This document shows, in pieces, positions 1-7,514 of a stretch of DNA of 11,598 nt. Numbering within the stretch: the stretch's first letter is position 1; each line of letters begins with the position of its first letter. Made by a program: the position numbers and the translations under genes. Source of the DNA: Candidatus Methanophaga sp. GoMg3.2 (GTDB taxonomy: Archaea; Halobacteriota; Syntropharchaeia; Alkanophagales; Methanospirareceae); assembly GCA_013180565.1 (NCBI GenBank), contig QBUN01000369.1:1-11598 (forward strand), in the 5' to 3' direction. The notes below the pieces were generated by a model. That model was not told where the DNA came from. It made no database searches and saw nothing but the letters and a program-made list of their open reading frames with translations.

Positions 1-709
1 GATAACAGTATTCAGCCCTGATGGAAGATTGTTTCAAGTAGAATACGCAAGGGAAGCGGTGAAAAGAGGAACTACCGCCGTGGGGATAAAGGCACAGGAC
101 GGTGTTGCGCTGTTGGTGGACAAGAGATTAACTTCCCGACTATTGGAAGGTGGCTCCGTAGAGAAAATATTCCGGTTAGACACGCATATAGGCGCAGCAA
201 CTTCGGGATTGGTAGCAGATGCGAGGATGCTGATAGATCGAGGTCGAATAGAATCACAAATAAATAAAGTCGTATATGACGAGCCAATAGCTGTGGAAAC
301 ATTAGCGAAAAAGATATGCGATTATAAGCAAGCATTTACACAATATGGCGGGCTTAGACCTTTTGGTACCGCGTTGTTGATAGGTGGTGTGTACAATGGC
401 GATACGTACCTCTTTGAAACTGACCCCAGTGGTGCGTTACTGGAATATAAAGCAACTGCGATAGGTTCCGGGAGAAGCATAGTAACAGAGCTACTTGAGC
501 AGCAGTATAAAGAAGGCCTCAAACTTGAAGATGCCATCTTGCTCGGTTTGGAAGCGTTGTATAAAGTAACAGAAGGAAAGATAGACATAACAACCGTGGA
601 TGTAGGTCTCGCTGAGTTAGAGACGAAAACGTTCAGGATTTTAGAGGCAAAGGAGCTGGAACCGTACATAAAGAAGGTGCAAGAGAGGGGAAAGAAGGCA
701 GAAGAGTAA
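1..709 (+). CDS. psmA: 20S proteasome alpha subunit, 5' end cut by window edge
   Basis: This is the alpha subunit of the archaeal 20S proteasome, which forms the outer heptameric rings that gate substrate entry and dock the PAN/Cdc48-type ATPases in the cytoplasm. The frame is already open at base 2 and reads ITVFSPDGRLFQVEYAREAV, the hallmark N-terminal alpha-subunit motif, followed by KRGTTAVGIK and later RPFGTALLIGG. About 235 residues are present. Family members are about 240-250, so only roughly the first ten residues, including the YDR gating segment, lie outside the window. A TTG at 29 falls inside the conserved motif and is not the real start. The stop at 707-709 is 4 bases before SBDS, so the two are cotranscribed. 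Identification is by recognised family motifs. Confidence 0.96.
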   Translation, partial: ITVFSPDGRLFQVEYAREAVKRGTTAVGIKAQDGVALLVDKRLTSRLLEGGSVEKIFRLDTHIGAATSGLVADARMLIDRGRIESQINKVVYDEPIAVETLAKKICDYKQAFTQYGGLRPFGTALLIGGVYNGDTYLFETDPSGALLEYKATAIGSGRSIVTELLEQQYKEGLKLEDAILLGLEALYKVTEGKIDITTVDVGLAELETKTFRILEAKELEPYIKKVQERGKKAEE

Positions 710-713
710 GGAA

Positions 714-1406
714 ATGGTAAGTCTAGACAAAGCGGTGGTGGCCAGGTATAAGCACGGCAAGAAGAATTTTGAGATACTCGTTGACCCTGAGCTGGCATAT
801 CAGATCAGGAGTGAGGGTAAAGGTGAAGTAGAACCCGCTTTGGCTGCTGATGAGATTTTTACAAATGCCTCAAAGGGCGAAAAAGCAACGGACGGGGATT
901 TGATGACCGCTTTTTCTAGCACCGATGTCGTGGAAATAGCGGAGAGGATAATAAAAGAAGGCGAGGTGCAACTGACTGCGGCACAAAGGAGAAAAAAGGT
1001 TGAGGAGAAAAGGAAGATGGTAATAGACCAGATTGCTCGTATCTCTATAAATCCGCAGACTAAAACACCTCATACGCCTACAAGAATAGAAATTGCTATG
1101 ACCGAAGCTAAGGTGCACATTGACCCCTTTAAACGTGTAGACGAGTTAGTAAATGAGACTGTGAAGGCTATACGGCCAATAATTCCGATAAAGATAGAGG
1201 AGACCGAGATAGCGATAAAGATCCCTGCGGCATACACAGCTCGAGTATATGAACTAAAGGGTAATTATAGCGTGATAAAGGAGGAGTGGCAAGGAGATGG
1301 TTCATTCGTAGCGGTGGTGAAAATACCGGCGGGAATGAGAGATGAACTATTCTCTTTTTTGAACCATATAACAAAAGGAGATGTTCAAACAAAGATAGTA
1401 AAGTGA
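714..1406 (+). CDS. Ribosome maturation protein SBDS homologue
   Basis: Archaeal orthologue of SBDS/Sdo1, which in eukaryotes works with the EFL1 GTPase to release the anti-association factor eIF6 from the large ribosomal subunit; the archaeal role is inferred from this. The 230-residue product matches the family length (about 230-240). The N-terminal FYSH domain (about 1-85) contains VARYKHGKKNFEILVDP and the segment around EIFTNASKGEKA. A central helical domain (about 86-160) includes LTAAQRRKKVEEKR and NPQTKTPHTPTRIE, and a ferredoxin-like C-terminal domain begins near residue 161. The ATG lies 4 bases after the psmA stop. Location between psmA and rrp4 is the classic archaeal arrangement and supports the call. 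Confidence 0.96.
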   Translation: MVSLDKAVVARYKHGKKNFEILVDPELAYQIRSEGKGEVEPALAADEIFTNASKGEKATDGDLMTAFSSTDVVEIAERIIKEGEVQLTAAQRRKKVEEKRKMVIDQIARISINPQTKTPHTPTRIEIAMTEAKVHIDPFKRVDELVNETVKAIRPIIPIKIEETEIAIKIPAAYTARVYELKGNYSVIKEEWQGDGSFVAVVKIPAGMRDELFSFLNHITKGDVQTKIVK

Positions 1407-1412
1407 TGTACC

Positions 1413-2084
1413 ATGTATAAAGTAGTGGTTCCTGGGGATTGTATTTCGACTGAGGTAAATCGTGCAGGCGAGGGCACTTACGTTGAAGATGGCAATGTTT
1501 ATGCACTGAAATATGGCGTACTGGACGATAGAGGCACGATAAAAGTGGTAGCACTTTCTGGAAAGTATATGCCAGTGAACGGAGACGTAGTAGTAGGGAA
1601 AATAGCCGAGATTTCGTTCCCTTATTGGATTGTTGACATCGCATCGCCTTACGAAGCGCGATTACACAAATCCGAATTTGGAAGGGGCGAGAAGATAGAT
1701 TTTGGTAACATGTGTGAGTATCTTGATATTGATGATTTGATTGTAGCGAAGGTAATGAATGTGGATGTAATGATGAGGATAGATCTGGCATTGAAGAACG
1801 AATTCAAGATGGATGGCGTCGGTAGATTGATAGAAGTATCACCTACGAAGGTACCACGCATAATAGGACGGAGTGGTTCGATGATACGGCTGCTGAAGGA
1901 TAAGTGTAATTGCTTTATCTTTGTCGCAAAGAATGGGCGTATCTGGATAAAGGGCAGTAGCGCAGATATGGATCTCGCTTCGCAGACGGTGATGAAAATT
2001 GCGAATGAGGCTCATACGTCTGGGTTAACAGATCGGATAGCACTTTTTTTAGATTCGTTTAAAAGTGAAAAAGGAGAGGGATAA
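1413..2084 (+). CDS. rrp4: Exosome RNA-binding cap subunit Rrp4
   Basis: Rrp4 sits on top of the archaeal exosome ring, binds RNA and feeds it into the Rrp41/Rrp42 chamber. Three parts are visible in 223 residues. The N-terminal domain has VVPGDCI and an EGTYVEDGNVYA segment. An S1 domain follows at about 55-130 (NGDVVVGKIAEISFPYWIVDI). A KH domain comes after VSPTKVPRIIGRSGSMI, with its GxxG loop at residues 152-155 (GRSG) and an NGRIWIKG strand. The ATG is 6 bases after the SBDS stop and the stop is 9 bases before rrp41, so translation is probably coupled along the operon. Rrp4 is preferred over the related cap protein Csl4 because Csl4 ends in a zinc ribbon, not a KH domain. Confidence 0.95.
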   Translation: MYKVVVPGDCISTEVNRAGEGTYVEDGNVYALKYGVLDDRGTIKVVALSGKYMPVNGDVVVGKIAEISFPYWIVDIASPYEARLHKSEFGRGEKIDFGNMCEYLDIDDLIVAKVMNVDVMMRIDLALKNEFKMDGVGRLIEVSPTKVPRIIGRSGSMIRLLKDKCNCFIFVAKNGRIWIKGSSADMDLASQTVMKIANEAHTSGLTDRIALFLDSFKSEKGEG

Positions 2085-2093
2085 GGGAGAAGA

Positions 2094-2717
2094 ATGAAAG
2101 AAGAAAAAATAGAGCTTATAAAAGATGGGAAGAGGTTGAGTGGTAGAGGTTTTGAAGAGCTCAGGCCTATAAAGATAGACGTGGGCGTGTTAAAAAGAGC
2201 AGACGGGTCATGTTACTTTGAGTTAGGGAATAATAAGGCGCTTGCTGCAGTATATGGTCCTAGGGAGATGCATCCAAGACATTTTCAAAATGCGAAAATG
2301 GCGGTAGTCAAATACCGGTATAACATGGCACCTTTTTCGGTAGATGATAGAAAGAGACCTGGGCCGGACAGAAGGAGTCAGGAGATTTCGATGGTTAGTA
2401 GGAAAGCGTTAGACCCTGTTATACTAAGAGAACTCTATCCAAAGACTGCGATAGAAGTGTATGTAGAGGTACTTCAGTCGGATGCAGGTACGAGGACAGC
2501 GGGCATAAATGCGGCTTCTGTCGCGCTTGCTGATGCCGGAATACCAATGAAAGATTTGGTTTCTTCTGTTGCCATTGGTAAAATAGATGGAGAAGTGGTA
2601 TTGGACCTGGATGCAAAAGAGGACAATTTCGGTGAGGCGGATATGCCAGTAGCAATGATTGCAAGGACAAACACAATTACGCTGTTGCAGATCGATGGTC
2701 GAATAAAAAAGGAATAA
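2094..2717 (+). CDS. rrp41: Exosome catalytic RNase PH subunit Rrp41, apparently cut short by an in-frame TAA
   Basis: Rrp41 carries the phosphorolytic active site of the archaeal exosome, degrading RNA 3' to 5' and adding A-rich tails. Recognisable features are [15 protein letters not shown] near the N-terminus, the phosphate-binding stretch [15 protein letters not shown] (128-142, with R134), and the acidic pair D171 and D177 in LDLDAKED, aligned from memory with the catalytic aspartates of studied archaeal Rrp41. All lie before the stop. The frame ends at 207 residues with TAA at 2715-2717, whereas the family is about 240-250. The same frame continues past it for 34 codons of Rrp41-like sequence to TGA at 2820-2822. 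With the stop read as an amino acid the product would be 242 residues, normal for the family. Either a real nonsense mutation or a sequencing error fits. The catalytic core is intact but the final helix is missing as written. Confidence 0.93.
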   Translation: MKEEKIELIKDGKRLSGRGFEELRPIKIDVGVLKRADGSCYFELGNNKALAAVYGPREMHPRHFQNAKMAVVKYRYNMAPFSVDDRKRPGPDRRSQEISMVSRKALDPVILRELYPKTAIEVYVEVLQSDAGTRTAGINAASVALADAGIPMKDLVSSVAIGKIDGEVVLDLDAKEDNFGEADMPVAMIARTNTITLLQIDGRIKKE

Positions 2718-2822
2718 TTTGAGCTTGGGTTGAAGATAGCGATGACTGGTTGTCGTAAGATATACGAGTTGCAAAGAGCCGCGTTAGTTGAGAAATATAG
2801 CAAGAGTGGAAATGAGGAGTGA
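2715..2822 (+). other. Stranded C-terminal segment of rrp41 beyond the in-frame stop
   Basis: Reading on in the rrp41 frame after TAA 2715-2717 gives 34 codons beginning FELGLKIAMTGCRKIYELQ and ending in EKYSKSGNEE before TGA 2820-2822. The Rrp41 family normally ends with a helix of the type EEF-x-ALELA-x-EGIKKIYELQREAL-x-EKY, so this is the expected C-terminus in register. GAA at the stop position would restore the usual EEF, a single G-to-T difference. The true rrp41/rrp42 gap would then be 9 bases, like the rrp4/rrp41 gap. An ATG at 2742 could restart translation, but I see no reason to think it does. Confidence 0.85.
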
Positions 2823-2831
2823 AAAATAGAA

Positions 2832-3614
2832 ATGGGACAGGAAGTTATAGAGGATATAAGGAAGGATTACGTGTATGACCTGATAGAACAGGGAAAGAGG
2901 GCAGATGGGCGCGGATTTCTCGATTTCCGTGATATCACCTTAGAACGCGACCTAATAAAGAAGTCGGATGGCTCAACACGGGTGCAGATAGGCGATACAG
3001 TAGTTTTAGTAGGTGTGAAGGTTGAACCAGGTGCGCCTTTCCCCGATACTCCTAACAAGGGGGTTTTAATGACCAATGCAGAGCTTGTACCACTGGCATC
3101 GCCGGAATTTGAGTCGGGACCGCCGGGTGAAAACAGTATAGAACTAGCAAGAGTTGTAGATCGTGGTATTAGGGGCTCAGAAACGATAGATTTGGAGAAG
3201 TTGTGTATAGAAGAAGGGGAGAAAGTATGGATGGTTTTTATAGATATACATACTTTGGACAACGATGGTAACTTGGTGGATGCCGCTGCATTGGGTGCTA
3301 TTATGTCTCTTTTGAACGTTACTATACCCTATGAGCAATATGGCTTAACGGGGGAAGACACATTGCAGATACGGGACACACCTGTTGCGGTAACAGTGGT
3401 GGAAATTGGAGGGAACCTCTTAGTGGACCCAAATGTATATGAAGAGAGTGCAGCCACGAGCAAGTTGACAGTGATTTCAAATGCGGATGGGTCAATATCC
3501 GGACTGCAAAAGAGTGGCAGTAGTGGCTTAACGGAAGAAAAGATAGTAAAGATGATCGAAATAGGGATCGAAAAGGCGCGAGAAATAAGGGAGAAGTATT
3601 TACCTAAAATTTAG
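2832..3614 (+). CDS. rrp42: Exosome non-catalytic RNase PH subunit Rrp42
   Basis: Rrp42 alternates with Rrp41 in the hexameric exosome ring. In archaea it lacks the full catalytic set but is needed for RNA binding and activity. The 260-residue product has the usual length and motifs: GKRADGRGFLDFRDI near the N-terminus, GDTVVLVGVKVEPGAPFPDTP, the Rrp42-typical ASPEFESGPPGENSIELARV followed by VDRGIRGSE, and DIHTLDNDGNLVDAAALGA. A GAGGAG sequence about 12 bases upstream of the ATG, inside the last codons of the full-length rrp41 frame, can serve as ribosome binding site. It is the last gene of the operon here; in many archaea ribosomal protein L37Ae follows, but a convergent priL does so instead. 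The stop is TAG. Confidence 0.96.
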   Translation: MGQEVIEDIRKDYVYDLIEQGKRADGRGFLDFRDITLERDLIKKSDGSTRVQIGDTVVLVGVKVEPGAPFPDTPNKGVLMTNAELVPLASPEFESGPPGENSIELARVVDRGIRGSETIDLEKLCIEEGEKVWMVFIDIHTLDNDGNLVDAAALGAIMSLLNVTIPYEQYGLTGEDTLQIRDTPVAVTVVEIGGNLLVDPNVYEESAATSKLTVISNADGSISGLQKSGSSGLTEEKIVKMIEIGIEKAREIREKYLPKI

Positions 3615-3676
3615 AGTAATAATATGGATGTATAGTAATTTCACTGGAAAATTCGACAGTGCAGGGCTGAGCAAAT

Positions 3677-3692
3677 ACTTTTTCTCGTTTTT
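3677..3692 (+). terminator. Probable oligo-T terminator of the proteasome/exosome operon
   Basis: Two TTTTT runs (3679-3683 and 3688-3692) separated by CTCG lie about 65-78 bases after the rrp42 stop, just before the end of the convergent priL. Archaeal RNA polymerase commonly stops at such T tracts without a hairpin. The assignment rests on position and composition only. Confidence 0.5.
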
Positions 3693-3696
3693 GATT

Positions 3697-4746
3697 TCAA
3701 GTGTGTGTCTGAGCCCGATTTTTTTTCGTCTTCAACTTCAGCCTATAATAGTTTAATGGATGAGAAATCTTCTCACATATGTCGTCACTTCCAACACAGT
3801 TACCATAAGTGCGCATTGTCGCACAGGACGGTGCGGTATAACGAACACTTCCCGTACCGCCTGCAATATGCCGCACCTGATACCTTGTTCGCTCTTCATC
3901 AAAATCCGGCGAGTTCTTGTAAATCTCTATTATCTCATCTTCACTCAGCCCTAAATTCAACAAGAAAGCAGTAACCGCAAATCGCGCACCGTGAGTGACA
4001 TTTATACCCTCTTTTAAGTTGCTCAGAATGTGGGCTATACAAGGCGGGAAACAGTTTGGGTCCTTCACGATGAAGCCTTCCGCATCGCCAAACTTCTTTC
4101 GGGTTTCCTCCAGCTCGCGCTTTATCTCCTCGGTATAGCCTCTTATCGCATTACATACATCTGCGGGAACGTTCAATGGCAGGTCTTTCATTATCCTTTC
4201 ATAGATCGCTTCCTGGATAATGCGAATAAATTCGCCCTTTTCCAGTTTCACACGCCCCTTCTCCAATCCACGGTTCACCAGTTTCCATTTTTTATCATGT
4301 AGATTAATTGTGAACCGCACGTAATCAACGAACGGCATCTGACCATGCTCACGGAAAAAATCCACGCGTATGCTAAACTCTTCGGCCATCTCATAAATAA
4401 TATCAGTGTCCGTGCGGGAATCGGCTAATAACTTTTCGTGTGCCGCTTTAGCTTCGGATAACACATATCTGCGGACAAGGTGCTCGTCATGGATGCATGA
4501 GACAAGAATACGAGCAAAAGGATAAGCTAGTAATTCCATCTCCGCTTGCGCGTTGGTGATTACAGCAGGCTTTAGGATCATTCCATCCTTTATCTCTTCT
4601 AATATCCTAACCTTGCCTCTCAGTCTCGCACGTTCAAAAGCAGCAGAGTTTATTAAATTCTCCAGCGTGGCACCTGATTCGTCTACATATCCCGATGCCG
4701 AGGAAAGGAAAGGATAAAAGCATAAATGTGTGGAATTCCGTTCCAT
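3697..4746 (-). CDS. priL: DNA primase large subunit, iron-sulfur protein PriL
   Basis: PriL partners the catalytic PriS subunit and helps start primers in archaeal DNA replication. The 349-residue protein has the family layout. The helical N-terminal half contains YPFLSSA, AFERARLRGKVRILEEI and ELLAYPFARILVSCI. The C-terminal 4Fe-4S domain contains NCFPPCIAHI, HGARFAVTAFLLNLGLSEDE, a YQVRHIAGG segment and PSC-x8-C-x6-C, then HPLNYY. Cysteines 236, 308, 317 and 324 are the likely cluster ligands; C232 is extra. The tail after HPLNYY is short and basic. The gene lies 17 bases downstream of the GIY-YIG gene and may be cotranscribed with it, although an A+T-rich TATA-like stretch near 4776-4785 (reverse strand) could give it its own promoter. 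Sampled sequence lines here are about 45-57% G+C, like the exosome and ade genes. Confidence 0.94.
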   Translation of the reverse strand: MERNSTHLCFYPFLSSASGYVDESGATLENLINSAAFERARLRGKVRILEEIKDGMILKPAVITNAQAEMELLAYPFARILVSCIHDEHLVRRYVLSEAKAAHEKLLADSRTDTDIIYEMAEEFSIRVDFFREHGQMPFVDYVRFTINLHDKKWKLVNRGLEKGRVKLEKGEFIRIIQEAIYERIMKDLPLNVPADVCNAIRGYTEEIKRELEETRKKFGDAEGFIVKDPNCFPPCIAHILSNLKEGINVTHGARFAVTAFLLNLGLSEDEIIEIYKNSPDFDEERTRYQVRHIAGGTGSVRYTAPSCATMRTYGNCVGSDDICEKISHPLNYYRLKLKTKKNRAQTHT

Positions 4747-4763
4747 CGTAATCGCCCTATTTT

Positions 4764-5672
4764 TCAGTTAATCAATCTAAATTTTGTAGCATCAATGGTA
4801 TTTCTCTTATAGCTCAAAGTTACTTTTTCTTCTGCAAAGACTATCCAGATGTCTATTGTATCCTGTTCGTAGGCAGTTTTATCTAGAATCACTTTCTGAA
4901 CTTCTGTAAGCGGTATTAGCAATACCCCATTCCGGGATACTAACAGATAGTCCTCTCCCTTTTGTAATGAATCAATGAAACTTCCGGGTTTACGCCCTCT
5001 AAAAGTAATTTGCCAACCCTTTGGTTTTTTACTACCTGGACGGATAAACGCTTTTTTACCATCAATTATAGCCTCATATCTTCCCCATTCTCCAATTTTT
5101 CTGCCGCATTTCTCAAGTATCTTCTTCAATTCATCACCAAATACTTCTTCTTGACCCTTCTCTTCGAGAACTTTTGTGATGACATTCTTTTTGAGCAAGA
5201 AGAAATTTAGCTCCTCTCTCAATGTGCGTACTAAAAATTTTTGGATGGCATTAAGCTTTTGTAGCTCTCCCTGCGCTACTACGGCATATTTGTTGGCTTT
5301 AAACAATTTAATCAGGTATAATTCCAACGCCTTCCTGACGACGGTATCGTTAAAATCCGATTGCATGACGGGACGACCATCATTGATTATAAGAGCTTTA
5401 CTCCAATTTTTTATTTTATCTTCAGGATTGCTCATGTGCGTTTTCAGTCGAATGTAAATGCTTTTAGCCTCGCCAATATATACCCTATTTTTACCTTCAA
5501 ATAGTATGTAAATACCGGGGAACTCTATCCTACCTAATTCGATGTTTAGCACTTCCAACGCCTTCATAGTCCGGGGTATCTCCCACGATCGAATCTGTTT
5601 TGTAGTTCGAGCTCTTATTATGCCCTCACTATTCTCAGGGTCTTCCTGATACCCGATATCACTATTAGACAT
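4764..5672 (-). CDS. GIY-YIG domain nuclease, probable restriction endonuclease
   Basis: The protein has a GIY-YIG nuclease domain from about residue 48 to 130. GIY is at 53-55 and YIG at 65-67, separated by nine residues. The usual catalytic arginine is at R75 (YIRLKTH), the metal-binding glutamate at E117 (RKALELYLIKL) and the conserved asparagine at N127. All catalytic positions are therefore present. The remaining 170 residues have a charged helical linker and a C-terminal part (about 195-302) with KPKGWQITFRGRKPGSFIDS and DYLLVSRNGVLLIPLTEVQ, which I do not recognise; it may bind DNA. Its start lies 4 bases after the methyltransferase stop and its ribosome binding site overlaps the end of that gene. 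With that partner, a type II-like restriction enzyme is the best inference. A repair or homing-type nuclease is possible. Confidence 0.8.
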   Translation of the reverse strand: MSNSDIGYQEDPENSEGIIRARTTKQIRSWEIPRTMKALEVLNIELGRIEFPGIYILFEGKNRVYIGEAKSIYIRLKTHMSNPEDKIKNWSKALIINDGRPVMQSDFNDTVVRKALELYLIKLFKANKYAVVAQGELQKLNAIQKFLVRTLREELNFFLLKKNVITKVLEEKGQEEVFGDELKKILEKCGRKIGEWGRYEAIIDGKKAFIRPGSKKPKGWQITFRGRKPGSFIDSLQKGEDYLLVSRNGVLLIPLTEVQKVILDKTAYEQDTIDIWIVFAEEKVTLSYKRNTIDATKFRLIN

Positions 5673-5684
5673 GATTCTACCTCT
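5673..5684 (-). promoter_or_regulatory. Ribosome binding site coupling the methyltransferase and nuclease genes
   Basis: On the reverse strand AAAGAGGT lies just before the nuclease ATG, with GAGGT (5679-5683) six bases from it. It overlaps the last codons and TAG stop (5677-5679) of the methyltransferase. This supports the ATG at 5672 and suggests that nuclease translation follows methyltransferase translation. Confidence 0.7.
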
Positions 5685-6951
5685 TTACTAATGTAATAAT
5701 TGATTCTCTCAATTTATAGCTTCTTATCTGTCCTGATCGCCTTTCTCTCGCTTTTTCTATCTTCTCGACATCAAGACCCAAATCCAATCCTATTTTAGCT
5801 ATCAGTAAATCTGTAGGAACATAAACATCCGCTATTAGACTATCACCAACTACTAAAATGAATCTCCCACCGGAATTTAGGGAAGGGATAACCTTCTTCA
5901 TAACCTTATACAAATCGTCGAAATACTTATGAACGATATATGGCATATCCGTTCTTCTATAACTCCCCCTCTTCTCAATGTTCCACACAATTTCGGTTTT
6001 TATCTTCTCTATCCAGTCATTTGAATAAGTCAAACCAGACCTACAAAACTCTTTTATTAATCCTTTAGAAACATTATCACAGACAACCATCTCATCCTTA
6101 ATCCTCTTTAATTCCTTGTGATTTTTAGCAAATCCCAGCCACCCCATTTCTATCTTGTAGTTCATTACATAGTCTAAGCCGTTCATGTACGGCGGAGAAG
6201 TGATAATCAAATCAAATTTATTGATGTGTTCAAAATCCATTGCGTTTGCCAGAATAACCTTGCTTTCTGTGTTTATAAAATTCTTATACTGCGATTGTAT
6301 CAACTTCAAGTCATTAGCAATCTCACGTATCTTTTTATCTAATAGAACAAATGGGGCAGTATCATACACCCTTTTATTTTTGCAGTAGCCCAAACATGGA
6401 GTCCTTTTCAAATTGCTACTGTCGATAAGGATTGAAGAGAAAGCCAAATTAATCAAGTCTTTTACTTTCTTCTGCTTTTCATTTTTTTCTTCTAGGGACT
6501 CAATTCCACCTTTAAGAACTTCTAAATTATGTAATATCTCCTTATTAAAATGCGAACTAGACTTTAGAAAAGAGGGTGCCGAAGAGCGGTTGTTTCTGGG
6601 CAAATTATTATACACCCTCAGTAAATAATTGGGGGAAACATCCCAACAATTAAGTTTAGTATTGGCTATAAATTGTAGAAAAGGATTTAATTCAGTTCCA
6701 AAGGACATGTACTCATTGAATTTTCCTTGGACCAAAACAGTACCACAACCAGCAAAAGGGTCTAGGACAACGGGATAATTATAATCTTCTTTATATTGGT
6801 CTAATATTGACTGAACAAAGGAAGCTGAAAATCCCTGCACATATGGAGCCCAGCGATGGATATGTTCATTAATGTTGGGCGTAAACTGTATAGGCTGTAT
6901 ATTTCTAAAAATTTGAATGCCAAGCTCTTCTATGTATGGTATAGCGTCCAT
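5677..6951 (-). CDS. DNA methyltransferase of the N4-cytosine/N6-adenine type
   Basis: An S-adenosylmethionine-dependent DNA amino-methyltransferase of 424 residues. Motif I, DPFAGCGT, is at 64-71 and the catalytic motif IV, SPPY, is at 252-255 within DLIITSPPYMNGLDYVMNY. A later RFILVVGDSLI (363-373) fits a downstream strand motif. Motif I comes first, with about 180 residues between it and motif IV that may hold the target-recognition region, an alpha-class-like order. SPPY is common in N4-cytosine enzymes, but the base modified cannot be settled from the motif. It heads a tight gene set with the GIY-YIG nuclease, and AAGGGTGG upstream of the ATG is a plausible ribosome binding site. Hand counts of several lines give about 30-35% G+C (one line 43%), well below priL and ade, which suggests transfer. 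Restriction-modification protection is the inferred role. Confidence 0.88.
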   Translation of the reverse strand: MDAIPYIEELGIQIFRNIQPIQFTPNINEHIHRWAPYVQGFSASFVQSILDQYKEDYNYPVVLDPFAGCGTVLVQGKFNEYMSFGTELNPFLQFIANTKLNCWDVSPNYLLRVYNNLPRNNRSSAPSFLKSSSHFNKEILHNLEVLKGGIESLEEKNEKQKKVKDLINLAFSSILIDSSNLKRTPCLGYCKNKRVYDTAPFVLLDKKIREIANDLKLIQSQYKNFINTESKVILANAMDFEHINKFDLIITSPPYMNGLDYVMNYKIEMGWLGFAKNHKELKRIKDEMVVCDNVSKGLIKEFCRSGLTYSNDWIEKIKTEIVWNIEKRGSYRRTDMPYIVHKYFDDLYKVMKKVIPSLNSGGRFILVVGDSLIADVYVPTDLLIAKIGLDLGLDVEKIEKARERRSGQIRSYKLRESIITLVKR

Positions 6952-6974
6952 ATCAGAAGAGCCACCCTTTTTAG

Positions 6975-7478
6975 GTGATATTAGAACTTGTTGTTTTAGG
7001 ACTTGGATTGAAAAGCTATTTCAATCAATTAGAATCATGGATATATCTAATAGGAGGCATTGCACTTATTTTAATGTCATTAAGTGTTATTAAAGAGGCG
7101 AAGGCTGTGAAGTCATGGTCACGAGAGGAACTGATAAGCAATGAAATGAGAGGCACAAAGTATAATTATAAAAGTTCGATTTTTGGCGGTTTTCTTCTCA
7201 CTGCTTTCAATCCCTCCTTTATACCCTGGTGGATGGCAATAGGATACCCGATTTTATTAACTGGATTTGAGTGGCTTGCTCTAGCCGGAGTAATTTTGGT
7301 TACCATAGGGCATTTCCTTTCTGATTTCGCGTGGTACTCTTTCGTCTCTTTCTCTTTCGCCCGAGGCAAGAATTTCTTTGTCGGGCGGAGATACGAATTA
7401 ACGATGCTCGTAATTGCCATCTTCATGGTTTCTTTGGGTATTTTGTTCTTTGTCAAAGGTGCTGCCATATATTTTTAA
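6975..7478 (+). pseudogene. LysE-family exporter, N-terminally truncated remnant
   Basis: LysE/RhtB-type exporters are inner-membrane proteins of about 200 residues that expel amino acids or other small molecules. The open frame (GTG start, 167 residues) matches the family from the third helix on: ELVVLGLGLKSYF, a GGIALILMSLSVI helix, the signature GGFLLTAFNPSFIPWWMAIG, then GHFLSDFAWYSFVSFSFARG and a final hydrophobic helix. The first 50-60 residues, with helices 1-2 and the usual PGP motif and GH-x-x-x-E lead-in, are absent. An in-frame TAG at 6972-6974 lies directly before the GTG and only 23 bases separate it from the divergent methyltransferase ATG, so there is no room for them. The remaining frame is uninterrupted, which points to a recent truncation, probably when the methyltransferase/nuclease pair arrived. 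Whether a short protein is still made is unknown. Confidence 0.75.
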
Positions 7479-7514
7479 CATGACCGGAGAATAACGGGAA
7501 GTTGCATAGCAGAA

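Noticed and set aside
322..1791. Long open frames on the reverse strand opposite psmA, SBDS and rrp4 (for example 322-798 and 1168-1791)
   Set aside because: They lie wholly opposite confidently identified genes, show no family motifs and have odd composition rich in serine, leucine and cysteine. They are by-products of codon bias on the other strand.
2715..2717. Recoding of the rrp41 stop as pyrrolysine or selenocysteine
   Set aside because: Pyrrolysine uses UAG and selenocysteine uses UGA; this codon is UAA. The family has an ordinary glutamate-rich segment here, so a point change or error is simpler.
4747..6974. Target-site duplication or terminal repeats bounding the methyltransferase/nuclease pair
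   Set aside because: Comparing 4747-4763 with 6952-6974 by eye showed no shared direct repeat or inverted ends, and no integrase or transposase is present.
7039..7050. TATA-like TTAGATATATCC on the reverse strand as promoter for the methyltransferase operon
   Set aside because: It lies about 90 bases before the methyltransferase ATG and inside the lysE remnant, and has no clear BRE. Too weak to list as a promoter.
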